DNA of 25,337 nt from Flavobacteriaceae bacterium (GTDB lineage: Bacteria; Bacteroidota; Bacteroidia; Flavobacteriales; Flavobacteriaceae). The translations under genes were made by a program, and so were the position numbers. Shown one piece after another: positions 24,433 to 25,337 of this stretch. The stretch spans positions 1 through 25,337 of the forward strand of contig JABDPL010000290.1 in the NCBI GenBank assembly GCA_013042825.1. Reading direction: 5' to 3'. The notes beneath the pieces are model-generated. The model had not been told where the DNA came from and made no database searches. It worked only from the letters and a program-made list of their open reading frames with translations. Each line of letters begins with the position of its first letter. The stretch's first letter is position 1.

Positions 24433-25337
24433 TTAGTATCGATAATAATCGGGTTTATATGGTCCCTCGACCTTCACACCGATGTAATCGGCCTGCTCAC
24501 CGCGAAGCTCAGTCAATTCTACACCGATCTTTTCCAGATGGAGTTTGGCAACCTTTTCATCCAGATGCTTGGGCAACATATAAACCTTGTTTTCATAACG
24601 GTCGTTATGATTCCAGAGTTCGATCTGTGCCAACGTCTGGTTTGTGAAGGAATTACTCATAACAAAACTCGGGTGTCCGGTGGCGCACCCCAGGTTTACA
24701 AGACGACCTTCAGCCAAAATAATCACGTCTTTACCGTTTAGGGTATATTTATCGACCTGTGGTTTTATTTCAACCCTGGTATTTCCGTAGTTATCGTTAA
24801 GCCAGGCCATGTCGATCTCATTGTCGAAGTGCCCGATGTTACAAACAATGGCTTTATCGCGCATAGCTTCGAAATGCTTACCTTCGATAATGTCTTTATT
24901 ACCTGTTGCCGTAACAAAAATATCGGTCGTTTTAACCACACTTTCAAGCTTTTTCACTTCAAAACCATCCATTGCAGCCTGTAAGGCACAAATTGGATCG
25001 ATTTCTGTTACGGTAACTATCGCGCCGGCCCCTTTGAATGAGGCTGCAGTTCCCTTACCAACATCACCATAGCCACAAACAAGCACACGCTTTCCTGCAA
25101 TCATGGTATCGGTTGCACGTTTCACGGCATCCACGGCACTCTCACGACAACCATATTTATTATCGAATTTGCTTTTAGTTACCGAATCGTTAACATTGAT
25201 AGCAGGCATAGGCAAAGTACCGTTTTTCATACGGTCATATAACCTGTGAACCCCGGTAGTCGTTTCTTCTGACAAACCTTTAATCCCGTTGACGAGTTCA
25301 GGATATTTATCGAATACCATATTCGTAAGATCACCAC
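24433..25337 (-). CDS. ahcY: S-adenosylhomocysteine hydrolase (partial, N-terminus outside window)
   Basis: Splits S-adenosylhomocysteine into adenosine and homocysteine, clearing the product inhibitor of methyltransferases. About 301 residues are visible; roughly 135 N-terminal residues lie beyond the right edge. The frame continues through the edge as GDLTN before MVFDKYPEL, so the in-frame ATG at 25320 is internal. Visible signatures are INVNDSVTKSKFDNKYGCRE (catalytic Lys, Asp and Asn), the NAD site VLVCGYGDVGKGTAASF, NIGHFDNEID, LAEGRLVNLGCATGHPSFVM, and the C-terminal KPDYYRY, which reaches the neighbouring subunit's NAD. A strong terminator follows the stop codon. Confidence 0.97.
   Translation of the reverse strand, partial: GDLTNMVFDKYPELVNGIKGLSEETTTGVHRLYDRMKNGTLPMPAINVNDSVTKSKFDNKYGCRESAVDAVKRATDTMIAGKRVLVCGYGDVGKGTAASFKGAGAIVTVTEIDPICALQAAMDGFEVKKLESVVKTTDIFVTATGNKDIIEGKHFEAMRDKAIVCNIGHFDNEIDMAWLNDNYGNTRVEIKPQVDKYTLNGKDVIILAEGRLVNLGCATGHPSFVMSNSFTNQTLAQIELWNHNDRYENKVYMLPKHLDEKVAKLHLEKIGVELTELRGEQADYIGVKVEGPYKPDYYRY

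Noticed and set aside
25318..25320. Start of S-adenosylhomocysteine hydrolase at the in-frame ATG
   Set aside because: The frame continues to the window edge with the conserved GDLTN segment, so this Met is internal.
1..25337. Search for tRNA genes, CRISPR arrays, insertion sequences and phage genes
   Set aside because: None was seen: no cloverleaf-like stretches, regularly spaced repeats, transposase motifs or terminal inverted repeats.

Overview
The window looks like a chromosomal segment from a marine-type member of the Flavobacteriaceae (Bacteroidota). It carries the gliding-motility genes gldE and gldD, a protein with a type IX secretion (T9SS) C-terminal sorting domain, a SprA-like outer-membrane barrel, the TTTG / TAnnTTTG promoter pattern of Bacteroidota, and start codons mostly without a Shine-Dalgarno sequence. 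Composition is even and I see no insertion sequence, prophage, CRISPR array, tRNA or rRNA. This is mainly a core region with some accessory envelope genes.

Layout. 1-1680: tail of an unidentified gene, a terminator and glyS (glycyl-tRNA synthetase). 1875-8432: a secreted T9SS multidomain protein, then, on the minus strand, a small lipoprotein and a 1136-residue outer-membrane barrel. 8553-11320: a tight plus-strand cluster of exodeoxyribonuclease III, an OmpA-type lipoprotein and a Tas-type aldo/keto reductase. 11363-13499 (minus): HU, a 31-residue very basic protein and RNase G. 13629-17098 (plus): mutY, ssb, gldE, gldD, followed by a small barrel protein at 17170. 17760-19200: a divergent pair, a cysteine-rich heavy-metal-associated lipoprotein and an EamA transporter. 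19246-22649 (minus): two adjacent M16 peptidases, one with the zinc site and one without. 22871-23724: rplU-rpmA, where L21 has an added C-terminal domain. 23821-25337 (minus): a DinB/DUF1569-like membrane-anchored protein and the C-terminal two thirds of S-adenosylhomocysteine hydrolase, cut by the window edge.

How the genes work together. The region mixes translation (glyS, rplU, rpmA, the possible ribosome-associated 31-residue protein), DNA repair and DNA binding (xth, mutY, ssb, hup), RNA decay (rng), and the envelope/secretion/gliding machinery. Each convergent gene pair is separated by a hairpin that can end transcription from one or both sides.

The most interesting items are protein architectures rather than a new multi-gene system: L21 fused to a Rho-N/SAP-like domain, an M16 pair in which the second subunit has lost its zinc ligands and gained a LolA-like tail, a heavy-metal lipoprotein with a repeated CxxxCxxxCC pattern, a 31-residue basic protein between HU and RNase G, and an RNase G without the zinc-link cysteines. 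I found no convincing new defence, mobile or biosynthetic system.
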